Assembly (NCBI RefSeq): GCF_000344615.1
Contig: NZ_KB467824.1
Location: forward strand, 3,643,775 to 3,707,774
Direction of reading: 5' to 3'
DNA: 64,000 nt
From: Janthinobacterium sp. CG3
Lineage (GTDB): Bacteria > Pseudomonadota > Gammaproteobacteria > Burkholderiales > Burkholderiaceae_D
The number at the start of each line of letters is the position of its first letter. The first letter of the stretch is position 1. Shown here in pieces: positions 31,973 to 40,794 of this stretch. The notes below the pieces were generated by a model. It made no database searches. It saw only the letters and a program-made list of their open reading frames with translations, and was not told the origin of the DNA. Made by a program: the position numbers and the translations under genes.

Positions 31973-32701
31973 ATGCAAAACACGGTTCATTTCATCCTGC
32001 AGGGCAAAGGCGGCATCGGCAAGACGCTGGTGTCGACCATCCTGGCGCAATGGATAGCGGGCAAGGACGAGCGGCCGCTGCGCTGCTACGACACCGACCA
32101 GGAGAACGCCACCTTCTCGCGCTACAAGGCGATGGACGTCAAGCACGTGCCGGTGATGACCGATGCCCGCAACATCGACCCGAAGCGCTTCGACGCCTTG
32201 ATGATCGACATCCTCGAGGAGGACGGCAACTGCGTCATCGACAACGGCGCCAACACCTTCTCGCCGCTGATGGGCTACCTGATCGAAAACGACTGCTTCT
32301 CGCTGCTGCAGGAATCCGGCCGCCAGGTCTACATCCACACCATCGTCGGCGGCGGCGACACGCTGCACGACACCGCCACCGGCTTCGTGGCGACGGCCAA
32401 GGCCACCACGGTGCCGCTGGTGCTGTGGCAGAACGAGCATTTCGGCCTGCTGCAATCGGCCTCCGGCAAGCTGTTCGTCGAATCGCAGTCCTACAGCGAG
32501 CACGCGGGCCGGCTCAAGGGCAGCGTCACGCTCAGCCAGCGCAACGCCGACACCTTCGGCGCCGACATCAAGAAGATGAACACGGCGCGCCTGACGATGC
32601 AGGAGGTGCTGCAAAACGACAAATTCAACATCATGGAGAAGCAGCGCATCAAGGTCGTCTACCGCGACATTTTCGAGCAGCTCGATAAAGTACAGTGGTA
32701 G
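31973..32701 (+). CDS. TraL-like P-loop ATPase (IncP TraL / ParA family)
   Basis: A 242-residue ATPase resembling TraL of IncP (RP4) plasmids. It starts MQNTVHFILQGKGGIGKT, where Gly11-Thr18 form a deviant ParA-type Walker A, followed by YDTDQENATFSRYKAM and NCVIDNGANTFSPLMGYL (Walker B-like), VYIHTIVGGGDTLHDT and the C-terminal IMEKQRIKVVYRDIF, all corresponding blocks of TraL. TGGAG precedes the ATG at good spacing. It forms an operon with the TraM-like gene 9 bases downstream. No relaxase, coupling protein, pilus or oriT-like element is present nearby, so this is an orphan pair of unknown chromosomal role. Confidence 0.85.
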   Translation: MQNTVHFILQGKGGIGKTLVSTILAQWIAGKDERPLRCYDTDQENATFSRYKAMDVKHVPVMTDARNIDPKRFDALMIDILEEDGNCVIDNGANTFSPLMGYLIENDCFSLLQESGRQVYIHTIVGGGDTLHDTATGFVATAKATTVPLVLWQNEHFGLLQSASGKLFVESQSYSEHAGRLKGSVTLSQRNADTFGADIKKMNTARLTMQEVLQNDKFNIMEKQRIKVVYRDIFEQLDKVQW

Positions 32702-32709
32702 GGGGCGCG

Positions 32710-33219
32710 ATGGACCGGCAAAAACTGCGCGCGCTGGTGTTCGAGAAGACCGGCATCAAGGTCGACTGCGACGACCCGATCTTCGCGCTGGTGGCGCTGA
32801 ACGAGGCGGTGCTGGCCGACACGGTCGAGCGCCAGGTGGCGCTGCTCGACGCCGCGGCGCAGGAGCTGGCGCGGCAGGCGCGCGGCGCCGCCGCCGGCGC
32901 GCCCGCCGCGCCGCTGGCGCCGGCTGGCGATGCGCCGCCCCTGGCGGTGGCCAGCCAGGCCGCCGCGCCGTTCGCGCCGCGCGACTGGCGCCTGCTGGGC
33001 GGCGCCGCCGCCGTCGCCGCGTTCAGCGCCCTGCTGGTGCTGGCCGGCCAAGCCTGGCTGGCCAAGCCGCCGGTGATACCGGCGCCGGCGGTCACGGCGC
33101 TGGCGTTGACGCCGCAGCAAAGCGCCGCCATCGAGCAGGGCGACAAATTGGCGCGCGCGGTGCAAAAGCTCGACCCGAAAAGCCGCGCCCTGGTCCAGGC
33201 CGAAATGCAAAAACCGTAG
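32710..33219 (+). CDS. TraM-like membrane protein
   Basis: A 169-residue protein starting MDRQKLRALVFEKTGIKVD. The N-terminal KTGIKVDCDDPIFALVALNE matches the N-terminus of TraM of IncP plasmids, which pairs with TraL. A coiled-coil-like helix (~35-60), an Ala/Pro linker and one hydrophobic helix (~97-120, FSALLVLAGQAWLA) follow, with a short C-terminal tail. GGGGG precedes the ATG; an in-frame GTG at 32695 overlapping the TraL-like gene is an alternative. It is expected to be a membrane-anchored partner of the ATPase. Confidence 0.75.
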   Translation: MDRQKLRALVFEKTGIKVDCDDPIFALVALNEAVLADTVERQVALLDAAAQELARQARGAAAGAPAAPLAPAGDAPPLAVASQAAAPFAPRDWRLLGGAAAVAAFSALLVLAGQAWLAKPPVIPAPAVTALALTPQQSAAIEQGDKLARAVQKLDPKSRALVQAEMQKP

Positions 33220-33389
33220 CACGCGACTGTTTATGTATTGGCGGTGTATGGGCGGCGATCCCCGGACAGCGCCACGCTCGCGCCGGCCCCCGCCTTCGCC
33301 CGATTATTTGCTAGCATTGCCATTCCCGCCGCCCTTCCCTACTCGCCGGGCGACACCGCATATTCAACCTTTGATAACGGATCGCACGC

Positions 33390-36209
33390 ATGAAGCCTTG
33401 CACATTGTTGGCCGTACCCGCCCTGCTCCTTTCCCTCTACGGCGGCGTGGCGCCGGTCCCGGCCTTCGCCGCCGACGCCGCCGCAATGACGCCGGTGCCG
33501 CGCATCGCCTTTGAAAAATACACGCTGCCGAACGGCCTGGAAGTGATCCTGGTCGAGGACCATAAACTGCCCGTCACCGCCGTCAACCTGTGGTACCACG
33601 TCGGCCCGGCCAACGAGGAGCCGGGCCTGACCGGCTTCGCCCACTTGTTCGAGCACATGATGTTCGCCGGCACCAAGCACATGCCGCGCGGCCTGGCCGA
33701 CCAGTTGCTCGAGGGCGCAGGCGCCACCGACTCGAACGGCAGCACCGATTTCGACCGCACCAACTACTACGACACGGTGCCGTCGAACCAGCTCGAACTG
33801 GCGCTGTGGACGCATTCGGACCGCATGGGCTACCTGCTCGACGTGCTCGACCAGACCGCGCTGAGCAACCAGCAGGACGTGGTGCGCAACGAGCGCCGCC
33901 AGAGCGTGGAAAACCGCCCCTACGGTATAGTCGAGGAAGGCTTGTACCACCTGCTGTTTCCCAAGGGGCACCCGTACTACGCGTCGGTGATCGGCTCGCA
34001 CGCCGACATCCAGGCCGCCAAACTGGCCGACATCCGGCAATTTTTCACGCGCTACTACGGTCCCAACAACGCCAGCCTGGTGATCGCCGGCGACATCGAC
34101 AAGGCCAAGACCAAGGCCATGGTGGCCAAGTACTTCGGCAGCTTCAAGCGCGGCCCGGCGCTGCCGAAGCTGGACGTGGCGACGCCGCCGATCCGCGCCG
34201 AGCGGCGCGCCGTCGTCGCCGACCGGGTCGAACTGCCGCGCGTGATGATGGGCTGGCTGACGCCGCCGGCCTACCAAGCCGGCGACGCCGAGCTGAGCCT
34301 GGCGGCGCACATTCTCGGCGGCGGCAAGGCGAGCCGGCTGTATAAGACGCTGGTGTACGACAAGCAGATCGCCCAGGACGTCGGCGCGGCGCAAAGTTCG
34401 AACGCGCTGACGTCGATGTTTATCGTCGACGTCACCGCCCGCCCCGGCCACGACGCCGCCGAAATCGAGGCCGCCATCGACGCCGAGCTGCAGGCGTTGC
34501 GCGCCGACGGCCCGACCCAGAAGGAGCTGGAGCGGGCCCGCAACACGCTCGAGACGGCCATGTTGAGCCAGATCGAAAAGGTCGGCGGCGCCGGCCTGGC
34601 CAACCAGCTCAACCACTATAACCAGTACCTCGGCGACCCCGGCTACCTGGGCCGGGACATCGAGCGGCTGCGCCGCGTCGGCGTGGCCGACATCCGGCGC
34701 GTGCTGGCGGCCCAGCTGCAAAACACCGCGCGCGCCGTGGTGCACGGCGTGCCCGGCACGCCGGACCTGGGGCCGGAGGTGGCGACGCCGGCGCCGGCGA
34801 CGGGCAAGGCCAAGGCGGGCCAGTCCGGCCCGGTCAACCGCGACGAGCCGTGGCGCATGCGCGCGCCGAAAGCCGGCCCGCAGCCGCGCATCGCGCTGCC
34901 GCAGGGCGCCGCGTTCACGCTGCCGAACGGCCTGACGGTGCTGCACAACTTCAACCCGGCGCTGCCGATGGTGTCGGCGCAACTGGTGCTGAAGACCGGT
35001 TCGGAAGCCAATCCGCTGGCGCGCCCGGGCCTGTCGAGCTTTACCGCGCAACTGCTGGAGGAAGGCACGACGACGCGCAGCGCGCCGCAGATCGCCGACG
35101 ACATCGCCCAGCTCGGCGCCTTCCTCGACACCAGCTCGACGGCCGACGCCTCGGTGGCGCAGGTGTTCGCGCTGAAGGCCCATTTCGCCCCGGCGCTGGA
35201 CCTGCTGGCCGACATCGTGCAGCGCCCGGCCTTCCCGGACCCCGAAGTCGAGCGCCAGCGCGCCAGCCGCCTCGGCGCCCTGGCGCAGGAACGCGAAAAC
35301 GCCGCCGCGGTGGCGGCCCGCGTCGAGGCCGCCGCGCTGTACGGCGCCGGCCACCCGTACGGCTACGGCCAGCTCGGCACCGAGGCCGCGCTGAAGGCCA
35401 CCAGCCGCGCCGAACTGCAGCAATTCTGGCGCCAGCACTACCTGCCCAACAACGCCGCGCTGGTGGTCTCGGGCGACATCACGCGCGCCGAGCTGGAGGC
35501 GCTGGCGCAGGCCAAGTTCGGCGCCTGGCGGCGCGGCGACGTGGCGCCGGCCACGGCCGGCACGGTCGACACCAGCAAGGCGCGGGTGATCCTGGTCGAC
35601 AAGGCCGGCGCGCCGCAAACGGCGCTGCGCCTGAGCTTGATCGGCGCGGACCGCAAGACGCCCGACTTCGCGCCGCTGCAAGTGCTCAACGCGGCCCTGG
35701 GCGGGCTGTTCACCAGCCGCCTGAACACCAAGCTGCGCGAGGAAAAGGGCTACACCTACGGCGTGCGTTCGCAGTTCCAGTACCGCCGCGCGCCGGGTCC
35801 GTTCTCGATCGCCGCCAGCGTGCGCACCGACGCCACCGGCCCGGCCGTGGCGGAGATGTTCAAGGAGGTGCGCGACATGATCGCCCGGCCGATGAAGCCG
35901 AAGGAGCTGGGCAACGCGCGCAATTCGCAGGTGCTGTCGCTGCCCGGCCAGTTCGAGACCAACCAGGGCATCGCCGCCAGCATGGCCAACACCTACGTCT
36001 ACGACCTCGGCCTGGACTACTACGCCAAACTGCCGCGGCGCTTCGCCGGCGTCACCGGCGCCCAGGTGCAGGCGGCGGCGCGCAAATACCTGCGGCCGGA
36101 GAAGCTGATCGTCATCGGCGTCGGCGACAAGGCCACGGTCGAGCCGCAGCTGGACAAGCTGAAGCTGGCGCCGGTCGAGTACCGCGACGCCGACGGCAAC
36201 GTGCGCTGA
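33390..36209 (+). CDS. Exported M16 zinc metallopeptidase, two-domain
   Basis: A 939-residue periplasmic or secreted protease of family M16 (pitrilysin/insulysin type). A signal peptide covers ~1-28 (ending PAFAADA). The active N-terminal M16 domain has the inverted zinc motif HLFEH (His85, Glu88, His89), and Glu168 in the segment NERRQSVENRPYG fits as the third ligand. A second M16 domain (~505-935) has lost the zinc motif and should form the other half of the clam-shell chamber. Substrates are probably peptides. It is monocistronic and converges on the ABC permease with a 17-base gap. Confidence 0.93.
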   Translation: MKPCTLLAVPALLLSLYGGVAPVPAFAADAAAMTPVPRIAFEKYTLPNGLEVILVEDHKLPVTAVNLWYHVGPANEEPGLTGFAHLFEHMMFAGTKHMPRGLADQLLEGAGATDSNGSTDFDRTNYYDTVPSNQLELALWTHSDRMGYLLDVLDQTALSNQQDVVRNERRQSVENRPYGIVEEGLYHLLFPKGHPYYASVIGSHADIQAAKLADIRQFFTRYYGPNNASLVIAGDIDKAKTKAMVAKYFGSFKRGPALPKLDVATPPIRAERRAVVADRVELPRVMMGWLTPPAYQAGDAELSLAAHILGGGKASRLYKTLVYDKQIAQDVGAAQSSNALTSMFIVDVTARPGHDAAEIEAAIDAELQALRADGPTQKELERARNTLETAMLSQIEKVGGAGLANQLNHYNQYLGDPGYLGRDIERLRRVGVADIRRVLAAQLQNTARAVVHGVPGTPDLGPEVATPAPATGKAKAGQSGPVNRDEPWRMRAPKAGPQPRIALPQGAAFTLPNGLTVLHNFNPALPMVSAQLVLKTGSEANPLARPGLSSFTAQLLEEGTTTRSAPQIADDIAQLGAFLDTSSTADASVAQVFALKAHFAPALDLLADIVQRPAFPDPEVERQRASRLGALAQERENAAAVAARVEAAALYGAGHPYGYGQLGTEAALKATSRAELQQFWRQHYLPNNAALVVSGDITRAELEALAQAKFGAWRRGDVAPATAGTVDTSKARVILVDKAGAPQTALRLSLIGADRKTPDFAPLQVLNAALGGLFTSRLNTKLREEKGYTYGVRSQFQYRRAPGPFSIAASVRTDATGPAVAEMFKEVRDMIARPMKPKELGNARNSQVLSLPGQFETNQGIAASMANTYVYDLGLDYYAKLPRRFAGVTGAQVQAAARKYLRPEKLIVIGVGDKATVEPQLDKLKLAPVEYRDADGNVR

Positions 36210-36226
36210 AAGTCCACCCGGCGCCT

Positions 36227-37063
36227 TTACATCCTGGCGGCGGCCTTGTTGCGCCCGCGCAGCCATTCCAGCGCCAGCAGCAGGCAGGTCGAGAAGATGA
36301 TCAAAATCGTCGCCAGCGCGGCGATGGTCGGGCTGATGTTTTCGCGGATGCCGGTAAACATCTGCCGCGGCAGCGTCGCCTGGCCCGGGCCGGCGAGGAA
36401 CAGCGTGATCACCACTTCGTCGAACGAGGTGGCGAAGGCGAACAGCGCGCCCGAGATCAGCCCCGGCGCGATCACCGGCAGCGTGACGCGGAAAAACGTC
36501 ATCAACGGCGAGGCGCCCATGCTCAGGCTGGCGCGCACCAGGTTGTGGTTGAAGCCCTGCAGCGTCGCCGAGACGGTGGTGACGACGAACGGCGCGCCCA
36601 GCGCCGCGTGCGCCAGCACCAGCCCGGTGTAGCTGTCGGACAGGCCGATCTTGGCGAACAGCAGGTACACGCCGACACCCACCACCACCACCGGCACCAC
36701 CATCGGCGAGATCAGCACCGCCATCAGCAAGCCCTTGCCGGGGAAGTCGGCCTTGTTCAGGCCGACCGCCGCCAGCGTCCCCAGCACGGTGGCGATCAGG
36801 GTCGCCAGCGGCGCGACGATGAAGCTGTTGCGGGCCGCGCGCATCCACTCCTCCGACCGCAGCAGGTTGTCGTACCAGCGCAGCGACAGGCCGGGGATCG
36901 GGTACGACAGGAAGCTGCTGTCGGAGAACGACAGCGGGATGATCACCAGGATCGGCAGCATCAGGAACAGCAGCACCAGCGCGTTGAAGCCGCGCAGCGC
37001 GAAGAACCAGGCCCGCTCGGGCAGCGAGGTATAGGGCGGAAACAGCGGCAAAGATATCTTCAT
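36227..37063 (-). CDS. ABC transporter permease, PotC/PotI type
   Basis: A 278-residue inner-membrane permease with six hydrophobic helices and the EAA loop ASLSMGASPLMTFFRV before the fifth, which docks the ATPase. It is the last gene of a leftward operon (ATPase, binding protein, permease, permease) and starts 7 bases after the stop of the PotB-type permease. Together they should import putrescine, spermidine or a similar cation or organic acid. Substrate is inferred from family only. Confidence 0.9.
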   Translation of the reverse strand: MKISLPLFPPYTSLPERAWFFALRGFNALVLLFLMLPILVIIPLSFSDSSFLSYPIPGLSLRWYDNLLRSEEWMRAARNSFIVAPLATLIATVLGTLAAVGLNKADFPGKGLLMAVLISPMVVPVVVVGVGVYLLFAKIGLSDSYTGLVLAHAALGAPFVVTTVSATLQGFNHNLVRASLSMGASPLMTFFRVTLPVIAPGLISGALFAFATSFDEVVITLFLAGPGQATLPRQMFTGIRENISPTIAALATILIIFSTCLLLALEWLRGRNKAAARM

Positions 37064-37070
37064 GGCGTCC

Positions 37071-38351
37071 TCACATACTCACATCGATTTTGGCGAAGCG
37101 CCGGTACACGCCGTACAGCACCAGCGTGGCGGCGAACAGCAGCGCGCCCAGCGCGCAGGCCATGCCCCAGTTGATCGTCACGTTGGTGAAATAGGCGACG
37201 TAGTAGCTGACCATCTGCTCGTTCGGCCCGCCCAGCAGCGCCGGCGTGATGTAGTAGCCCAGCGCCAGGATGAACACCAGCAGCGCGCCGGCGCCGACGC
37301 CCGGGTAGGTTTGCGGCACGTAGACGCGCCAAAACGCGGCGAACGGGTGGCTACCCAGCGAGACGGCGGCCCGCACGTAGGTCGGCGGGATCGACTTCAT
37401 CACGCTGTACAGCGGCAGGATCATGAACGGCAGCAGGATGTGCGTCATCGAGACGTACACGCCGAAGCGGTTGAACAGCAGCTCCAGCGGCGCCTGCGTC
37501 AGGCCCAGCGCCAGCAGCGCCTTGTTGACCAGGCCCTCCGATTGCAGCAGCACGATCCAGGCCGCCACGCGCACCAGGATCGAGGTCCAGAACGGGATCA
37601 GCACCAGGATCATGAACAGGTTGGCGCGCCGCTCCGGCATGCCCGAGAGCCAGTACGCCAGCGGATAGCCGAGCGCCAGCGCGCACAGCGTCACCACCAG
37701 GCTGATCCAAAAGGTGCGGCCGAAGATCTGCTGGTACACCGACTGCTCCGGGTCGGCCCGGTAGACGTGGCCGAAGGCGTCCTGCTTCAGGTCGACCGCC
37801 GCCAGCAGGTAGTAGGGCGAATAGTAGGAACCGTTCTTGGCGATGGTTTGCCAGTACTCCGGCTTGCCCCACTGCTCGTCGATGTCGAGCAGCGCCGGCT
37901 TGATCCGCGGCGGCGCCAGCGGCTGGCCGGCGGCGTCCAGCAGGGGCAGCGCGCGCATGGTTTTCATGACCACCGAGCGCGCGCCCGGCAAGTCGGAGTT
38001 GATGCGCCGCGCCAGCGCGCCGGTGCTGTTGTTGGCCTTCGCGGCGGCCAAGTCGTCGACCAGCGCGGCGTAGGCGGCGTCGCCCGGCAGGCCGGTGCGG
38101 TCCCAGCCCGACAGCGCCTGCACGGTTTTCGGCAGGGTCGCGGCGACCTCGGGGTTTTCCACCGCGCGCATCAACAGCGCGGCGATCGGCACGACGAAGG
38201 TGAGCATCAGGAAGATCGCCAGCGGCGCGATCAGCGCCAGCGCGGCGATGCGCTTGCGGGTTTGCGCCTTGCGCAGGTCGCGCTTCAATTGCGCCGGCGA
38301 GGTCTCGGCCGGCGCTGGGTGGATCGGGGCGGCGGTGGCCATGGAAGTCAT
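37071..38351 (-). CDS. ABC transporter permease, PotB/PotH type
   Basis: A 426-residue permease, longer than PotB because of a large periplasmic insert between helix 1 (~32-55) and the core (~210-420). The EAA loop ASLGSHPFAAFWRVYV is present near residue 335. The extended N-terminus and insert are typical of one subgroup of polyamine-type permeases in betaproteobacteria. It pairs with the 278-residue permease downstream as a heterodimer. Confidence 0.9.
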   Translation of the reverse strand: MTSMATAAPIHPAPAETSPAQLKRDLRKAQTRKRIAALALIAPLAIFLMLTFVVPIAALLMRAVENPEVAATLPKTVQALSGWDRTGLPGDAAYAALVDDLAAAKANNSTGALARRINSDLPGARSVVMKTMRALPLLDAAGQPLAPPRIKPALLDIDEQWGKPEYWQTIAKNGSYYSPYYLLAAVDLKQDAFGHVYRADPEQSVYQQIFGRTFWISLVVTLCALALGYPLAYWLSGMPERRANLFMILVLIPFWTSILVRVAAWIVLLQSEGLVNKALLALGLTQAPLELLFNRFGVYVSMTHILLPFMILPLYSVMKSIPPTYVRAAVSLGSHPFAAFWRVYVPQTYPGVGAGALLVFILALGYYITPALLGGPNEQMVSYYVAYFTNVTINWGMACALGALLFAATLVLYGVYRRFAKIDVSM

Positions 38352-38434
38352 AGTGGTGGGCGCTATCGGTCAGATGAAACGGCGGGCGGCGCGGGCGCGG
38401 ATGATCACCGCGCCCGCGCCGCCGAGGGTAGAGC

Positions 38435-39466
38435 TTACTTCGAGGCCCAGGCGGTGAAGCGCTGCTCCAGGTCTTCGCCGTGGTCGGTCCAGAACTTCAG
38501 GTTGTTCTGCACCGCGTCCTTGGCGTTGTTGGCCGAGGTCGGCAGGCTGGCCAGGGTTTTCGCGTCCAGCAGCTTGAGCGCGGTGACGTTGGCCGGGCCG
38601 TAGGCGATCTTGGTCGAGTAGGTTTTCTGCGCCTCGGCCGAGCTGGCGAAGGCGATGAACTTCTCGGCCGCCTCCTTGTTCGGCGTGCCCTTCGGGATGG
38701 TCCAGTAGTCGAGGTCGTAGATGCTGCCGGCCCAGCTCACTTGCAGGTTCTTGCCCTCGCGCTGGGCCGAGTCGATGCGCCCGCTAAAGGCGGTCGACAT
38801 GACGACGTCGCCGGCCACCAGGAACTGCGGCGGCTGCGCGCCGGCTTCCCACCACTGGATGTTCGGGCGCAGCTCTTCGAGTTTCTTGAAGGCGCGCTCG
38901 ACGCCGGCCTTGGTGGCCAGCACCTTGTAGACTTCCTTGGTCGGCACGCCGTCGGCCATCAGCGCGAATTCCAGGTTGTAGCGGGCGCCCTTGCGCATGC
39001 CGCGCTTGCCCGGGTACTTGGCGGTGTTCCAGAAGTCGGACCAGTTTTTCGGCGCCGCCTTCAGCTTGTCGGCGTTGTAGGCCAGCACGGTCGACCAGAC
39101 GAACACGCCGACGCCGCACTCGTGGATCGCCTCGGGCATGAAGTCGGCCTTCTTGCCGATCTTGGCGAAGTCGATTTTTTCCACCAGCCCCTCCTCGCAG
39201 ACGCGGCCGATGTCGCCGGACTCCACCTCGAGCACGTCCCAGCTGGTTTTCTTGCTTTCGACCATGGCCTTGAGCTTGGCCATTTCGCCGTTGTATTCCA
39301 CCATCACCACCTTGTTCGCGCCGCTTTTCTGGAACGGCTCGATGAACGCCGCCTTCTGCGCCGCGCCGTTGGCGCCGCCGAAATTGACGACCGTGATGTC
39401 GGCCGCGTGGGACGGGCCGGCGGCCAGGGCCGCGCTCAGCAAAACAGGGGTAAACAATAATTTCAT
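38435..39466 (-). CDS. Periplasmic binding protein, PotD/PotF type
   Basis: A 343-residue substrate-binding protein with a signal peptide (~1-21, ending SHAAD). ITVVNFGGANGAAQKAAF and SSWDVLEVESGD-like segments (here TSWDVLEVESGDIG) are typical of the extracellular solute-binding family that includes PotD, as are KYPGKRGMRKG and DYWTIPKGTPNKE. It delivers substrate to the permease pair encoded downstream. Polyamines are the best guess, but related proteins bind other cations and small acids. Confidence 0.9.
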   Translation of the reverse strand: MKLLFTPVLLSAALAAGPSHAADITVVNFGGANGAAQKAAFIEPFQKSGANKVVMVEYNGEMAKLKAMVESKKTSWDVLEVESGDIGRVCEEGLVEKIDFAKIGKKADFMPEAIHECGVGVFVWSTVLAYNADKLKAAPKNWSDFWNTAKYPGKRGMRKGARYNLEFALMADGVPTKEVYKVLATKAGVERAFKKLEELRPNIQWWEAGAQPPQFLVAGDVVMSTAFSGRIDSAQREGKNLQVSWAGSIYDLDYWTIPKGTPNKEAAEKFIAFASSAEAQKTYSTKIAYGPANVTALKLLDAKTLASLPTSANNAKDAVQNNLKFWTDHGEDLEQRFTAWASK

Positions 39467-39501
39467 TTCAATTCCTCTTGTCTTAACGGTGGAAACTACG
39501 G

Positions 39502-40629
39502 TCAGATAAACACGCGCAAATGGGCCGGATCGATGTCCAGCCGCACTGGCGATCCTGCGGACAGGCCCGGCAGGGCCGGGTCTTTCAAGTTCAGCTTGAT
39601 GAAGCAGTCGTCTTGCCGCGGCAGCGCGCAGCGCACCCGCACATGGTCGCCGAAATAAATCAGGCTGCTGACCGTCACCGGCAGCGCGTTGGCCGACTCG
39701 GCGCCGGGCGCCAGCAGGCGGATGCGCTCGGGCCGGATGCAGGCCACGGCGGCGTCGCCGACCTTCAGCGCGTTGGCGTTGACGCCGCGCAGCAGCGTGC
39801 CGTCGCCCAGGCGCAATTGGCAGGCGTCGCCGTCGCGCGCCTCGACGCTGCCGGTGAAGCGGTTGTTGTCGCCGATGAAGCCGGCCACGAACTGGTTTTC
39901 CGGCCGCTCGTACAAAGTCTCGACGGCCGCCAGTTGTTGGATCACGCCGTGCTCGAACACGGCGACCCGGTCCGACATCGTCAGCGCCTCGCTCTGGTCG
40001 TGGGTGACGTAGACGAAGGTCACGCCCAGGCGCTGGTGCAAGTCCTTCAACTCGATTTGCATGCGCTCGCGCAACTGCTTGTCGAGCGCGCCCAGCGGCT
40101 CGTCCATCAGCACCAGCTTGGGGTCGAACACCAGCGCCCGTGCCAGCGCGATGCGCTGCTGCTGGCCGCCGGAAAGCTGGGCCGGATAGCGGTCGGCGAA
40201 TTTTCCCATCTGCACCATGTCGAGGGCGCGCTTGACCTTCTCGGCGCGCGCGCCGGCGTCGACCTTGCGCACCTGCAACGGATAGGCGATGTTCTGGCCC
40301 ACCGTCATGTGCGGGAACAGCGCGTAGTTCTGGAACACCATGCCGATGTCGCGCTTGTGCGGCGGCACCTTGTTGAGCAGTTTGCCGTCCAGGCGGATGT
40401 CGCCGCCGGTCGGGAACTCGAAGCCGGCCAGCATCATCAGGCAGGTGGTCTTGCCCGAGCCGGACGGCCCCAGCAGGGTGAGGAATTCGCCGCGCTCGAT
40501 GTTCAGGTCGAGGTGCTTGACGACCAGGTTTTCGCCGTCGTAGGTTTTTTTCACGCCGCGGAACTCGACCAGGTGGTCGCGCGCGCCGTTGCCGCCGCTG
40601 GTGCTGTTACTGGTGCTTAAAGGTTCCAA
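39502..40629 (-). CDS. ABC transporter ATPase, PotA type
   Basis: A 375-residue ATPase from the TTG at 40629, chosen because GGGAG lies seven bases upstream; an in-frame GTG at 40680 would add 17 polar residues. Motifs: Walker [11 protein letters not shown]-loop [11 protein letters not shown], signature LSGGQQQR, Walker [13 protein letters not shown], switch His in VTHDQSE. The C-terminal ~110 residues are the TOBE regulatory domain. First gene of the four-gene polyamine-type operon, divergent from a MocR regulator that probably controls it. Confidence 0.92.
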   Translation of the reverse strand: MEPLSTSNSTSGGNGARDHLVEFRGVKKTYDGENLVVKHLDLNIERGEFLTLLGPSGSGKTTCLMMLAGFEFPTGGDIRLDGKLLNKVPPHKRDIGMVFQNYALFPHMTVGQNIAYPLQVRKVDAGARAEKVKRALDMVQMGKFADRYPAQLSGGQQQRIALARALVFDPKLVLMDEPLGALDKQLRERMQIELKDLHQRLGVTFVYVTHDQSEALTMSDRVAVFEHGVIQQLAAVETLYERPENQFVAGFIGDNNRFTGSVEARDGDACQLRLGDGTLLRGVNANALKVGDAAVACIRPERIRLLAPGAESANALPVTVSSLIYFGDHVRVRCALPRQDDCFIKLNLKDPALPGLSAGSPVRLDIDPAHLRVFI

Positions 40630-40761
40630 CTCATGTCTCCCGCGTCCGTCGTTGTTGTAATTGCGTCTGCTCGATCGCACCGCCAGTCACTGCGCGCGCT
40701 GTAAATCTTTGCTTGTGCGACATGACAAGCCATACTAAGGCGGCAATGGCACTACAATACA

Positions 40762-40794
40762 GAGCCACTTTAATTTTTCTTATGGAGCCACTTT
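40762..40794. promoter_or_regulatory. Direct repeats, probable MocR operator
   Basis: GAGCCACTTT occurs twice in the same orientation (40762-40771 and 40785-40794), 23 bases apart, in the gap between the divergent transporter operon and the MocR gene. MocR-type regulators characteristically bind direct repeats two helical turns apart, and CCACTTT-like cores are common. The second copy overlaps the ribosome site and start of the MocR gene, suggesting autorepression. Confidence 0.6.

Noticed and set aside
33339..36848. 1169-codon minus-strand frame opposite the M16 protease
   Set aside because: Spans two convergent real genes; the real M16 protein has signal peptide and zinc motif on the other strand.
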